NCBI GenBank assembly: GCA_905233955.1
Contig: CAJOFQ010000005.1
Location: 110,630-174,629, forward strand
Source of the DNA: an uncultured Lachnospiraceae bacterium
Lineage (GTDB): Bacteria; Bacillota; Clostridia; Lachnospirales; Lachnospiraceae
Direction: 5' to 3'
Length of the DNA: 64,000 bases
Shown: positions 1-8,771 of the stretch, piece after piece
Layout of the letters: each line of letters begins with the position of its first letter
Position numbering within the stretch: the first letter of the stretch is position 1
The notes under the pieces: generated by a model
The model's input: only the letters and a program-made list of their open reading frames with translations
Told to the model about the DNA's origin: nothing
Database searches by the model: none
Position numbers and translations under genes: made by a program

Positions 1-1602
1 GCCTTTAACGACAGAAGCTCTGACTTAAACAATGATGTCAGAAAATCGGGCACAGATCTCTATGCGACAATTGGCGAGATAACAGACAATATTGATGATA
101 CTGTAAGAAGCGTTAACGGTGACATTCAGGGTGCTATCAGTTCTCTGCACGATATACAAAGACAGTCTGACCGTATTTCAGATAAGATTAATGACATGCT
201 TGAAAAGGCTGCTGATCCTGATACTTATTTTGAAGATAGGACAAGGGATGTTTCTGATGAGGATATAGACCAGGCTACAGACGGCAGAACCAGCGAGTGT
301 AAGAATCTGGGTGATGTAGATGGTGACTATAATGTAGGCGGTATCACCGGAACTATGGCTTATGAGCTGGATATGGATCCAGACAGTGATATTGAGGAGA
401 ATGGCAAAAGCTCCTTTGATTATGTGCTGTTGACCAAATGTATCATTGACAAATCCCAGAATGAAGGCAGGATTCATTCCAACAGGTATGTAAGCGGCGG
501 AATAACAGGAAGAATGGAGCTTGGACTGGTAAAAGGCTGCGCCAATTTTTCTGATGTTACAAGTGATGGCGACTATGTTGGAGGAATTGCCGGATATTCT
601 TCCTCACAAATTGATACAAGCTACGCGAAACAATATATTAGCGGAAAAAGATATGTCGGCGGAGTTGTGGGATATGGCAAGAAGATAAGCGGCTGTGCTT
701 CCATGACCAACAAGGGCAAGGCAGATCAATATTTGGGAGCAATTGCCGGAAATGTCGAAGATATCAACAACACCGATATCAGCAATAACAAATACTACGC
801 AAAGGACATATACGGAATTGATGGCGTAAGCTACAGAGGCATGGCTGAGGGATGCAGCTATAAGTCATTACTGGCAATACCCGGTATCCCTGATGAATTT
901 TCCACACTCTCAGTAACATTTATGGACGACGAGGATGAAGTAGTTGGAACGGTGGAGTGCAGATATGGTGAAAGCATAGATGAGAGCCAGATTCCCGAAG
1001 TTCCTGAAAGGGAAGGCTTTTTTGGAAGATGGAAGAGAAGTGATTTTTCTAAGGTTGTTTCAGATGAGGTAGTTCGCTGCAAATATGAAAGGATTGTTTC
1101 TCTTATCAGGAGCAATCTGACAAGAGAGGACGATCACCCGATACTTCTGGCAGAGGGACAGTTCGGCAAGGGTGATAAGCTTGTTTTAGAGGAGCTTGAC
1201 AGTTCAGAAGGTGCAGATAATGGCAAATGGAAGGTTACGGTGCCTGATGACGGCCAGGACAGCCATACCTTCAGATACCGTCCATCAGACTCTCATAATC
1301 AGACTTTGATTAAGCTTATAAAAACAGATGAAAATGGCAGTGAATATGTTAAAAGTGTTTCAACAGGTAAGATGGGAGAATATGTTACCTTTGAAGCGGA
1401 TGGTAACGAATTTGTCTTCTCTGCGGATGAGTATTGGGAGGGTACAAAGGGAGCTGTTGCGCTTCTGGTATTGTTAGCCCTTGCAGGAGGAGCAGTAGTA
1501 TTTGTAATCAGATTTAAGAAGGGCAAGGTGCTTGCCCAAAGATTAATAAGATGGATCAGGCAAAAAATGAAAGATAGCGGACAAAGTACAGGAAGTGAAT
1601 GA
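1..1602 (+). CDS. GLUG-repeat, membrane-anchored surface protein (5' end missing)
   Basis: The frame is open from the first base, so the true start lies upstream of the window. The visible N-terminal part (about 65 residues before the first in-frame ATG at 196) is polar and helix-prone, probably coiled coil. Next come at least five GLUG-like units with cores such as GGITG, GGIAG, GGVVG and GAIAG (about nt 340-760), then a segment resembling the Flg_new/InlB-B repeat (VTFMDDEDEVVGTV to FFGRWK, about nt 915-1035). Near the C-terminus a hydrophobic stretch (GAVALLVLLALAGGAVVFVI) is followed by a basic tail, which suggests a single membrane anchor with the bulk outside the cell. No enzymatic motif is visible. 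The ligand is unknown. The stop overlaps the zone of the next gene's possible upstream ATG, so co-transcription with the GTPase is likely. Confidence 0.8.
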   Translation, partial: AFNDRSSDLNNDVRKSGTDLYATIGEITDNIDDTVRSVNGDIQGAISSLHDIQRQSDRISDKINDMLEKAADPDTYFEDRTRDVSDEDIDQATDGRTSECKNLGDVDGDYNVGGITGTMAYELDMDPDSDIEENGKSSFDYVLLTKCIIDKSQNEGRIHSNRYVSGGITGRMELGLVKGCANFSDVTSDGDYVGGIAGYSSSQIDTSYAKQYISGKRYVGGVVGYGKKISGCASMTNKGKADQYLGAIAGNVEDINNTDISNNKYYAKDIYGIDGVSYRGMAEGCSYKSLLAIPGIPDEFSTLSVTFMDDEDEVVGTVECRYGESIDESQIPEVPEREGFFGRWKRSDFSKVVSDEVVRCKYERIVSLIRSNLTREDDHPILLAEGQFGKGDKLVLEELDSSEGADNGKWKVTVPDDGQDSHTFRYRPSDSHNQTLIKLIKTDENGSEYVKSVSTGKMGEYVTFEADGNEFVFSADEYWEGTKGAVALLVLLALAGGAVVFVIRFKKGKVLAQRLIRWIRQKMKDSGQSTGSE

Positions 1603-1622
1603 TCACAGAAAGGGAGGCGGAT

Positions 1623-2294
1623 TTGGGCGAGATTAAGATAATCGAATTAGACGAGGCTGATGTAGTTACCAACGATGATGCAGCACAGGAGCTGCGGGAT
1701 GAATTGAAAAATATGGGAGTTTTCATGGTCAATATGATGGGGGCTCCCGGCTCAGGCAAAACAGAGCTTTTGAAGAAAACCATTCCTGTTATGAGCAAGG
1801 ATCATACCGTGGGCTGCATGTGTACAGATCTGGATACAACACTGGATTCCGAACAGATAAGCAAGGTATGCAATAATGTGGTTCAATTTCATACCGGAGG
1901 TATGTGGCCATATGTGGCAGCTGATGGTTCACGCATGGGATTGATGGAACTTATATCAGAGGATGTTAATCTGGTATTTTTAGAGAATCTTGGTGTACTG
2001 ATTTCAGCGGCGGCATGGGATACAGGTTCGACCATCAATGTAGTAACTGTTTCCACATCAGGAGGGGCAGATGCTCCATTGAAGTATTCCTATATTTTTG
2101 CCATTGCGGATGCAGTTATCATTACAAAGTCAGATCTTTCGCAGGCAACCGGATTTGATCCGAAGGTTTGCGAAAAAAACATTCGTACCGTTAATGATTC
2201 CTGTCCTGTATTTACCGTATCAGCCAAAAGCGGCGAAGGTATTAATGAATGGTGCAGTTGGCTGGGACAGCAGATTTCCTCATATGTGGGTTGA
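1623..2294 (+). CDS. HypB/UreG-type GTPase lacking the usual metal ligands
   Basis: A 223-residue P-loop GTPase of the HypB/UreG (SIMIBI) class. Visible are the Walker A GAPGSGKTELL near residue 45, switch-like DLDTTLDSEQI, a LVFLENLGV strand and TKSDL as the NKxD guanine site. HypB normally loads nickel into NiFe hydrogenase and carries a GxCHLDA motif and a Cys after ENVGNL. Here the matching positions read GGMWPYVAA and ENLGVLISAA, so the usual Cys and His ligands are absent. No hydrogenase, hypA or urease gene is nearby. I chose the TTG at 1623 because AGGGAGG lies 5 nt before it; an ATG at 1599 overlapping the previous stop is the alternative. It sits 3 nt before the aldo/keto reductase. 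Its real client is unknown. Confidence 0.75.
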   Translation: MGEIKIIELDEADVVTNDDAAQELRDELKNMGVFMVNMMGAPGSGKTELLKKTIPVMSKDHTVGCMCTDLDTTLDSEQISKVCNNVVQFHTGGMWPYVAADGSRMGLMELISEDVNLVFLENLGVLISAAAWDTGSTINVVTVSTSGGADAPLKYSYIFAIADAVIITKSDLSQATGFDPKVCEKNIRTVNDSCPVFTVSAKSGEGINEWCSWLGQQISSYVG

Positions 2295-2297
2295 TTT

Positions 2298-3476
2298 ATG
2301 AAATATCGTACTTATCAGAAGAATGATGATCAATTGTCAATACTTGGCATGGGTTGTATGCGTTTTGACAGGAGAAATGGCGCAATTGATCAGAAAAAAG
2401 CTGATGCAGTGATGAAACGCGCACTGGATCTGGGCGTTAATTATTTTGATACTGCCTATGTATATCCGGGAAGCGAAGAATGTCTCGGAAGATTTGTTGA
2501 GAAGTATAATTGCCGTGACAAAATAAAAATTGCCACAAAGCTTCCACATTACAGAATTAAAAAATCAGAGGATATAGAAAAGTATTTTTCCCAGGAGCTG
2601 AAGCGGCTAAAGACCGACTATGTGGATTATTATCTGATGCACATGTTAAACGATATGGCCAGTTGGCAGCGGCTTAAAAGTCTTGGTATAGAGCAGTGGA
2701 TTCAAAGGAAGATCAAGCAAGGCGCCATACGAAGGATTGGTTTTTCCTTCCACGGCGGGACAGAAAGCTTCAAAAAGCTTGTGGACGCCTATGACTGGGA
2801 TTTTTGCCAGATACAGTTTAATTATCTGGATGAGCATTCACAGGCCGGAATAGAGGGGCTTAAATATGCTTCAAAAAAGGGGCTTGGCGTAATAATTATG
2901 GAGCCTCTTCGGGGAGGAACCCTTGCCCGGATACCTGCCAGGGCAAAGTATGAATTTGACAGGGTTGATTCATCAAAAACTCCTGCAGAATGGGGATTAA
3001 GATGGATATGGAACCATCCGGAGGTTACGGTTGTGCTCTCCGGAATGAATGATATAGCACAAGTAGAAGAAAATTGCCGGGTTTCTTCTGAAATGGATCC
3101 TGATTCACTTACAGATCGGGAGCTTAAGGCATATTACAAGGTTGTTTCCGTGATTCAAAGCAGCAGAAGGGTTGGCTGCACAGGCTGCGGTTACTGCCAG
3201 CCATGCCCGCAAAATGTTGATATCCCAAATTGCTTCTCTGCGTATAACAACAGCTATTCAGTTGGGTATTTTACCGGATTTAGAGAGTATATCATGTGCA
3301 CCGTGCTAAGGAACAATCAGACCTTTGCGTCCAAATGTGTTCAATGCGGTGCCTGTGAAAAAAAGTGTCCCCAGCATATTAAGATAAGGCGCCAGCTTAA
3401 AAATGTCAGACACAGGTTTGAAACGCCTGTTTTTTCTGTTGTAAAAAAGGTTGCGGCAGCCATAATGAAGTACTAA
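2298..3476 (+). CDS. Aldo/keto reductase with C-terminal 2x[4Fe-4S] ferredoxin domain
   Basis: A 392-residue protein. Residues 1 to about 270 form an aldo/keto reductase barrel: NYFDTAYVYPGSE supplies the catalytic Asp and Tyr, KIATKLP the Lys, and YVDYYLMHM the His. The tail carries two CxxCxxCxxxCP clusters, beginning at about Cys294 (CTGCGYCQPCP) and Cys347 (CVQCGACEKKCP), typical of two [4Fe-4S] centres. Such fusions are common in anaerobes and presumably pass electrons between an Fe-S carrier and a substrate, but the substrate cannot be read from sequence. It follows the HypB-like GTPase by 3 nt, so the two are almost certainly one transcription unit. The cytosolic location is inferred from the absence of a signal peptide. 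Confidence 0.9.
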   Translation: MKYRTYQKNDDQLSILGMGCMRFDRRNGAIDQKKADAVMKRALDLGVNYFDTAYVYPGSEECLGRFVEKYNCRDKIKIATKLPHYRIKKSEDIEKYFSQELKRLKTDYVDYYLMHMLNDMASWQRLKSLGIEQWIQRKIKQGAIRRIGFSFHGGTESFKKLVDAYDWDFCQIQFNYLDEHSQAGIEGLKYASKKGLGVIIMEPLRGGTLARIPARAKYEFDRVDSSKTPAEWGLRWIWNHPEVTVVLSGMNDIAQVEENCRVSSEMDPDSLTDRELKAYYKVVSVIQSSRRVGCTGCGYCQPCPQNVDIPNCFSAYNNSYSVGYFTGFREYIMCTVLRNNQTFASKCVQCGACEKKCPQHIKIRRQLKNVRHRFETPVFSVVKKVAAAIMKY

Positions 3477-3508
3477 TTTTTCAGATATTGCACTATTGAA
3501 GGGTTTTT

Positions 3509-6500
3509 ATGCTTTATAAGGTTTTATTTACAAAAAAGATGGGCGAACGGTTGAGAAGACTGATATTAACGATAATTGCGGTGTCAATTGTCGTTATGTT
3601 TGCCGGTGTTTTGCTTAGAACCTTTGATCAGGAGGATGCCCAGCATGCTCTTGGAGAAACCTATGACTTCAGTGATGGCTGGACAGTTACTTATGCTGAT
3701 GGAACAGTGGAAGAGGATGTGACTCTTCCAATTACACTTCCCAAGGATAATGCGTCTAAGACTGTAATCGCGAATGTTCTCAAATCCGATTATGCCGGTC
3801 TTACTATGAATATGCATGTGGATAATGCTTCAGTACAGACCTATGTCAACGGAACCCTCACTTATGAAGAGGGAACCGAGGAGGATCATGGGAAGAACAC
3901 TTTGTGGAAGGGTGGAAAGAAGGCAGTTGAGAAAAAGGCGGAGAGTGATCCGCTAGGTAATGAGTCAACATCACGAACAGGTGGCACACAACAAACGGGT
4001 GACACACAACAAACAGGTGATACATCACAAACAGGTAATACATCTCAAACAGGTGGTACATCACGAACAGATGATACACCACAATCAAGCGATACACCAC
4101 CGCCAGGTGATACGCCACAATCAGGTAATTCATCATCAAGCAGTGGCGATTCGACTGACGGTGGCTCAGATAATCAACCACCTCGACCTGCCGACACTTC
4201 TACTGACAACTCAGGCACGGGTGATTATTCCGGCGACAATAATAGTCAAAATATTAACCAAAATAACAATCCATTCAACAGGGATTCGAGTAATCCCGGA
4301 GACACTAGAAATCCCGCGGGCTTTGATCCTTCAACCAATAATAGTGGAATGCCTGAGAATCGTTCATCATCAGGATCACCTTCCCCTGAGAACCGTGATG
4401 CGGGCCAGAATCAAGGCAGCGGACAGGATCGCCTCAGTTTTTCTGACAGGTCTTTTAGCGGAGCGGGGGATTCCATTAACAACAGAATGAGTGACATAGG
4501 AGCCAATTCCAGTGCTTCAGATGTGGGAGGAATAGGAAGCGGCAGAGCATCTGAGGGAATCAACTCCCTTGGAATGGGCAGCGCGAATGATCAAAGGGTA
4601 GGCTCTGATAGCCCGGGGAATAATGCCTCTGTGCCAGGAGAGCAGCCTAAGGGTTCCAACGATAGAAGCGGATCATCCTTTGGTCTTAGCACGCCATTTG
4701 ATACAGGAGATGCAGACATTCACGATAACTCCGTTGATACGAAACAGGCTGATCCTGCCCAATCCCTTGGGACAGATGCCAGCGAAACAACGCTTGACAT
4801 AGCAGAAGGCAGCAAAAACAGGCAGACCGGAGTTACAGACAATATAGAATTACCGGATGAGAGTCCGGCAAGGACATCGGAAAACACTGATTCGACAAAA
4901 AAAGCGGACAACAAGGATAATACAAACAGCGAATCTCAGAAAAACACACTTGAGTCTGTGGACAAACAGACGATTATCAGTGATGGTTTAAAAGAGGTTG
5001 ATAAGATTCTTAAACAGGAGGAAACAACAACAGATAACAAGGTATACAAGAACAAGGTAAGTGCGGATGATTTCATGGTTGATATCCCAAACTCTGCACA
5101 GGATGGTGATGTGGTAATAATGGTCTTCGAACAGGGAGACTATGACCATTCAGTACAGATCAGCGCACCGCAGATTGCCCAAAGAGACGCGGTAGTAATA
5201 TCAAAGCTAAGAAAAAGTGTACTTCCCCTGGTATGCTGTATTTTAATTATTATATTCAGCGCTATTCTTGTAACATTAGATGCTACCAGAATAGTTTCCA
5301 AAACAAGGCCCAGAGGTCTGATACGCCTCGCGCTGCTTGCAATGGATATGCTTTTGTACAGTTTTTTAGGTACCAATATTATGGTACTGTTTTTTAATAA
5401 CGAGCTGTTTTTCATGGTAGTGCAGGATCTGTGCTATGCTTTGGTACCGATGCTTCTGGCATGGTTTTTCGAAAGAGGCTTTAGAATGCATTATCCAAAG
5501 CGAACAGAGATTTTGATGTGGATAACATCAATATATGCATTCATTTGCTTCTTCCTTGAGACCACCAGAATCATAGTTTTAGCAAGTATAGATACAACGA
5601 CCCTTGGAGTACAGCTGTTTACACTGGGAATGATCATATCAATGCTTTTGAGTTGGAAAAAGGATTCAGAAGGCTATAACACGGTTTGGATGGATGTTAC
5701 GGGATATCTGTTTCTTACAATATCTCTGTTGATGAATCCTTTAAATGATTTCTATCCGGGCGTGGAGGTTTTTGATACAATAAAGATTCTTTCCACAGCA
5801 GCCTGCTTTTTGTTCCTTACCTGCCAACATGTGCATATAGTTCTTTCTGAATACAGGGAAAGGGCTAATGCCGCCGCAAACCGCCTTGCAAGGGAGAAGA
5901 AGACTGTAGAGGAGCAGAATGAAAAGCTGGCCATAGCCCAGGCTCAGGCTGAAGATGCAAGATTAGAGGCAGAGCTTGCCAACGAAGCGAAGGGTAATTT
6001 CCTGGCAAATATGTCGCACGAAATCCGCACCCCTATAAATGCTGTTTTGGGAATGGATGAGATGATCCTCCGCGAGTCAAAAGAGAAGGATATCCGCGGA
6101 TACGCTATGGATATTTTTACAGCCGGCAATACTCTTTTATCACTTATCAATGATATCCTGGATTTTTCCAAAATAGAATCCGGCAAGATGGAAATAGTGC
6201 CGGTTGATTATGATATTTCCAGCCTTATTAATGATTTATACAACATGATAGCAGCCAGAGCCAAATCCAAGGATCTGATATTTGAGGTGGAAATGGACGA
6301 GACCCTTCCATCCAGATTCTACGGTGATGATGTGCGTATCAGACAGGTGCTTACAAATATTCTTACAAATGCTGTAAAATACACGCCTGAAGGACATGTG
6401 TGGTTCAGAATCAGCGGCAGTAGAAATGACAATGAGGAGATTTTGCGCTTTGAAGTAGAGGATACAGGTATAGGAATCAAGGATGAGGATCTTCCCAAGC

Positions 6501-7798
6501 TATATGAAGCTTATCAGAGGATAGAAGAGGGGCGCAACCGCAATATCGAGGGAACCGGCCTTGGAATGAATATAACGCTTCAGCTTCTCAATCTGATGGG
6601 AAGCAAACTTAATGTAGAAAGTGTGTACGGTAAGGGAAGCAAGTTCTGGTTTGAGCTTAATCAGAGGATAACAAATGACAGTCCTGTGGGTAATTTGCAG
6701 GAGAGAATACAGACCCTGTCTGACAATTACAGCTATACAGAAAGCTTTATAGCTCCTGATGCCAATATTCTGGTGGTGGACGACAACAGCATGAATCGTA
6801 AGGTATTCTTAAGCCTGCTAAAGCCTACCCAGGTTAAGATTACGGAGGCGGAAAGCGGTCAGGAAGCCATTAATCACGCCAGAAATAACCATTATGATAT
6901 AATATTCATGGATCATATGATGCCTGAAATGGATGGTATAGAGGCAATGAAGAGGATAAGATCCATAGAAAACGGTCCATGCGAGGGTACTCCGATTTAT
7001 GTGCTTACCGCAAATGCAGTTTCTGGAGCAAAGGAAGAATATCTAAAAGTGGGATTTGACGGCTTTGTATCAAAACCGGTAGTTTCTGACAAGCTTGAGG
7101 AGGTTATCAGAAACGCCCTTCCCAAAGATATGGTTTTGCCGGCTCCTGAGAGTGAAGGTGAAATAGCAGATTCCAGATCATCTTCTGATAATTCCTTTAT
7201 AGATGAATTGCCCCAGGTAGATGGGCTGGATTGGTATTTTGCATTTTTGCATCTGCCTGATAAAGAGCTTTTGGAAGATACTGTAAAAGAATTTGCATCA
7301 GTATTGAACAGCCATTCCAGAAAGCTTTGTGATATGTATGACAGACTGCCTGACAAGGAGGCCTATGAGAGCTACAGGATATTTGTACATGGAATGAAAT
7401 CACAGGCTTCTACTGTTGGAATAGTACCCCTTGCCGGAACTGCAAAAATATTGGAATACGCAGCCAGGGATTTTGACGAGGATACTATCAGACGGTTGCA
7501 TCCTGTATTTATCAATGAGTGGAACAGCTACTCTGACAAATTAAAGGGCGTGTTTGGAATAGGAGAAGAAGATAAAAGCAACAAGCCAAGGGCCGACATG
7601 AATCATGTAAGGGCAATACTGGAGATGCTGCTTTCGGCAATGGAGGATTTTGATGTTGACCAGGCCGATGAGCTGGTGGGGCAGCTTTTGGAGTTCAGCT
7701 ATGATGACGCAGTTTATAGCAAGATTATGGATTTAAAAGTTGCAGTTGCAGATTTGGATGACGATTCGATTGAGAGAATAGTGAGGGATATTGCATGA
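3509..7798 (+). CDS. Giant hybrid sensor histidine kinase (HisKA-HATPase-REC-HPt)
   Basis: A 1429-residue phosphorelay sensor. Residues about 18-37 form a first membrane segment. An extracytoplasmic part follows, with a short folded domain (about 50-125) and a very long Thr/Ser/Asn/Gly/Gln-rich stretch (about 150-505). From about 570 to 795 there are several hydrophobic segments resembling a 7TM-type sensor block. A coiled-coil linker leads to HisKA (MSHEIRTP, phospho-acceptor His837), the HATPase domain (N box near 949-958, DTGIGI near 985, GTGLGM), a receiver (VVDDNSMNRK; phospho-Asp1135 in MDHMMPEMDG) and an HPt domain (His1294 in VHGMKSQAS). All relay residues are present. The C-terminus overlaps the next response-regulator gene by 4 nt, so a pair is likely. 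The stimulus is unknown. Confidence 0.93.
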   Translation: MLYKVLFTKKMGERLRRLILTIIAVSIVVMFAGVLLRTFDQEDAQHALGETYDFSDGWTVTYADGTVEEDVTLPITLPKDNASKTVIANVLKSDYAGLTMNMHVDNASVQTYVNGTLTYEEGTEEDHGKNTLWKGGKKAVEKKAESDPLGNESTSRTGGTQQTGDTQQTGDTSQTGNTSQTGGTSRTDDTPQSSDTPPPGDTPQSGNSSSSSGDSTDGGSDNQPPRPADTSTDNSGTGDYSGDNNSQNINQNNNPFNRDSSNPGDTRNPAGFDPSTNNSGMPENRSSSGSPSPENRDAGQNQGSGQDRLSFSDRSFSGAGDSINNRMSDIGANSSASDVGGIGSGRASEGINSLGMGSANDQRVGSDSPGNNASVPGEQPKGSNDRSGSSFGLSTPFDTGDADIHDNSVDTKQADPAQSLGTDASETTLDIAEGSKNRQTGVTDNIELPDESPARTSENTDSTKKADNKDNTNSESQKNTLESVDKQTIISDGLKEVDKILKQEETTTDNKVYKNKVSADDFMVDIPNSAQDGDVVIMVFEQGDYDHSVQISAPQIAQRDAVVISKLRKSVLPLVCCILIIIFSAILVTLDATRIVSKTRPRGLIRLALLAMDMLLYSFLGTNIMVLFFNNELFFMVVQDLCYALVPMLLAWFFERGFRMHYPKRTEILMWITSIYAFICFFLETTRIIVLASIDTTTLGVQLFTLGMIISMLLSWKKDSEGYNTVWMDVTGYLFLTISLLMNPLNDFYPGVEVFDTIKILSTAACFLFLTCQHVHIVLSEYRERANAAANRLAREKKTVEEQNEKLAIAQAQAEDARLEAELANEAKGNFLANMSHEIRTPINAVLGMDEMILRESKEKDIRGYAMDIFTAGNTLLSLINDILDFSKIESGKMEIVPVDYDISSLINDLYNMIAARAKSKDLIFEVEMDETLPSRFYGDDVRIRQVLTNILTNAVKYTPEGHVWFRISGSRNDNEEILRFEVEDTGIGIKDEDLPKLYEAYQRIEEGRNRNIEGTGLGMNITLQLLNLMGSKLNVESVYGKGSKFWFELNQRITNDSPVGNLQERIQTLSDNYSYTESFIAPDANILVVDDNSMNRKVFLSLLKPTQVKITEAESGQEAINHARNNHYDIIFMDHMMPEMDGIEAMKRIRSIENGPCEGTPIYVLTANAVSGAKEEYLKVGFDGFVSKPVVSDKLEEVIRNALPKDMVLPAPESEGEIADSRSSSDNSFIDELPQVDGLDWYFAFLHLPDKELLEDTVKEFASVLNSHSRKLCDMYDRLPDKEAYESYRIFVHGMKSQASTVGIVPLAGTAKILEYAARDFDEDTIRRLHPVFINEWNSYSDKLKGVFGIGEEDKSNKPRADMNHVRAILEMLLSAMEDFDVDQADELVGQLLEFSYDDAVYSKIMDLKVAVADLDDDSIERIVRDIA
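3980..4141 (+). repeat. 18-bp tandem repeats coding a TGDT(Q/S)Q-type linker
   Basis: About nine imperfect 18-bp units encode six-residue repeats (GGTQQT, GDTQQT, GDTSQT, GNTSQT, GGTSRT, DDTPQS and so on) inside the extracytoplasmic insert of the hybrid kinase. The reading frame is kept throughout. Composition changes to CA-rich sequence unlike the flanking coding DNA. Confidence 0.8.
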
Positions 7799-8559
7799 AG
7801 CGAATACTGCTTGTAGGGAAAATGAACGATGTGGTCAAGGATTTAAACACATTCTTATCACAGAGATTTTATGTACAGGTGTGTTCCGAGAACCCGTCTG
7901 TTGTAATAGGAATGCTTGATATAGTAAGGCCCGATCTGGTTATCATTTCACTTGTTGGTGCCATTGATATTGATGCAGTTATTTTTAATAAGCTAAAAAC
8001 TGAGCATGACGAGCTGCCGGTGCTTACTATTGGAACAGAAGGAGAACGCCAGAAGTTTTTAAAATACTATGAGGACAGACAGTTTGATAATCTTATCAGG
8101 CCAATCAGCAGTCAGGATGTGCTGGATGCTATTATCAAAAAACTGGATTTGAAGGAAGGAGAGTATGATCTTATTCCTCAGGAGGATACCAGCGGGAAAA
8201 AGAAAATTCTGGTTGTGGACGATAATGCCCCCACATTAAGGAGCATGAAGGGCATGCTGGACGATAAATATGATGTTATGATAGCTAATTCCGGAATCAA
8301 GGCCATGACGGCCATGGGAAAAAAGCGGCCGGATCTGATTCTGTTGGATTATGAGATGCCGGTTTGTGACGGCAGACAGACACTTGCAATGATAAGGGCT
8401 GACGAGGAGTTAGCTGATATTCCGGTGATTTTTTTAACAGGAGTCAGTGACAGAGGACATATTGAGGCGGTGCTTGATCTGAAGCCGGCGGGATATATGC
8501 TCAAGCCCCCAATCAAGGATAAGATCATAGAGGCAATCGAAAAGGCATTGACAAAGTAA
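7795..8559 (+). CDS. Response regulator: pseudo-receiver plus receiver, no output domain
   Basis: A 254-residue protein with two receiver-like halves and no DNA-binding or enzymatic output domain. The C-terminal half (about 135-254) is a standard receiver: acidic pair in ILVVDDNAP, phospho-acceptor Asp185 in LLDYEMPVCDG, Thr in IFLTG, and a conserved Lys in YMLKPP. The N-terminal half (about 1-120) follows the same fold pattern (MKRILLVGKMND, then RPDLVIISLVGA), but the acidic pair and acceptor Asp are missing, so it is probably an unphosphorylated pseudo-receiver used for binding. The ATG overlaps the kinase stop (ATGA), supporting translational coupling. The phosphate source is likely the upstream kinase; a downstream partner is not visible. 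Confidence 0.88.
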   Translation: MKRILLVGKMNDVVKDLNTFLSQRFYVQVCSENPSVVIGMLDIVRPDLVIISLVGAIDIDAVIFNKLKTEHDELPVLTIGTEGERQKFLKYYEDRQFDNLIRPISSQDVLDAIIKKLDLKEGEYDLIPQEDTSGKKKILVVDDNAPTLRSMKGMLDDKYDVMIANSGIKAMTAMGKKRPDLILLDYEMPVCDGRQTLAMIRADEELADIPVIFLTGVSDRGHIEAVLDLKPAGYMLKPPIKDKIIEAIEKALTK

Positions 8560-8600
8560 TATAAGCCGTTTATGGTTATTTGTTGTGACAAACTATAAAT

Positions 8601-8750
8601 AGTGTGCTGGCACATTCATAATTGAACTATCTGTGCCCTATTTACGCCATCTGCGTCGTTATCCTCAATCGCCGTAGCTACGGCTACGACTCATTCGGGA
8701 CGCAAATATGACCCAGATTATTAGTTCAAAGATGAATGTGTCAGCACACT
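8601..8750. repeat. 150-bp long palindromic element (MITE/REP-like)
   Basis: The ends are near-perfect inverted copies: AGTGTGCTGgCACATTCAT at 8601-8619, and its complement at 8732-8750 with one mismatch. Pairing continues through TTGAACTA on both sides and, with mismatches, to a perfect centre CCGTAGCTACGG (8672-8683). No ORF fits inside. It fills most of the gap between the response regulator and icd. I see no clear target duplication at its edges. Possible identities are a non-autonomous mobile element or a structured RNA/terminator-like element. Confidence 0.75.
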
Positions 8751-8771
8751 AGATGAGAGAAAGGATTGATT

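Noticed and set aside
1623..3476. Hydrogenase maturation locus
   Set aside because: Only the HypB-like GTPase is present, with its metal ligands missing; there is no hypA, C-F or hydrogenase subunit.
3960..4490. 176-codon frame rich in His and Ile inside the kinase gene
   Set aside because: It is an out-of-frame reading of the repetitive linker of the hybrid kinase; the main frame is continuous and better supported.
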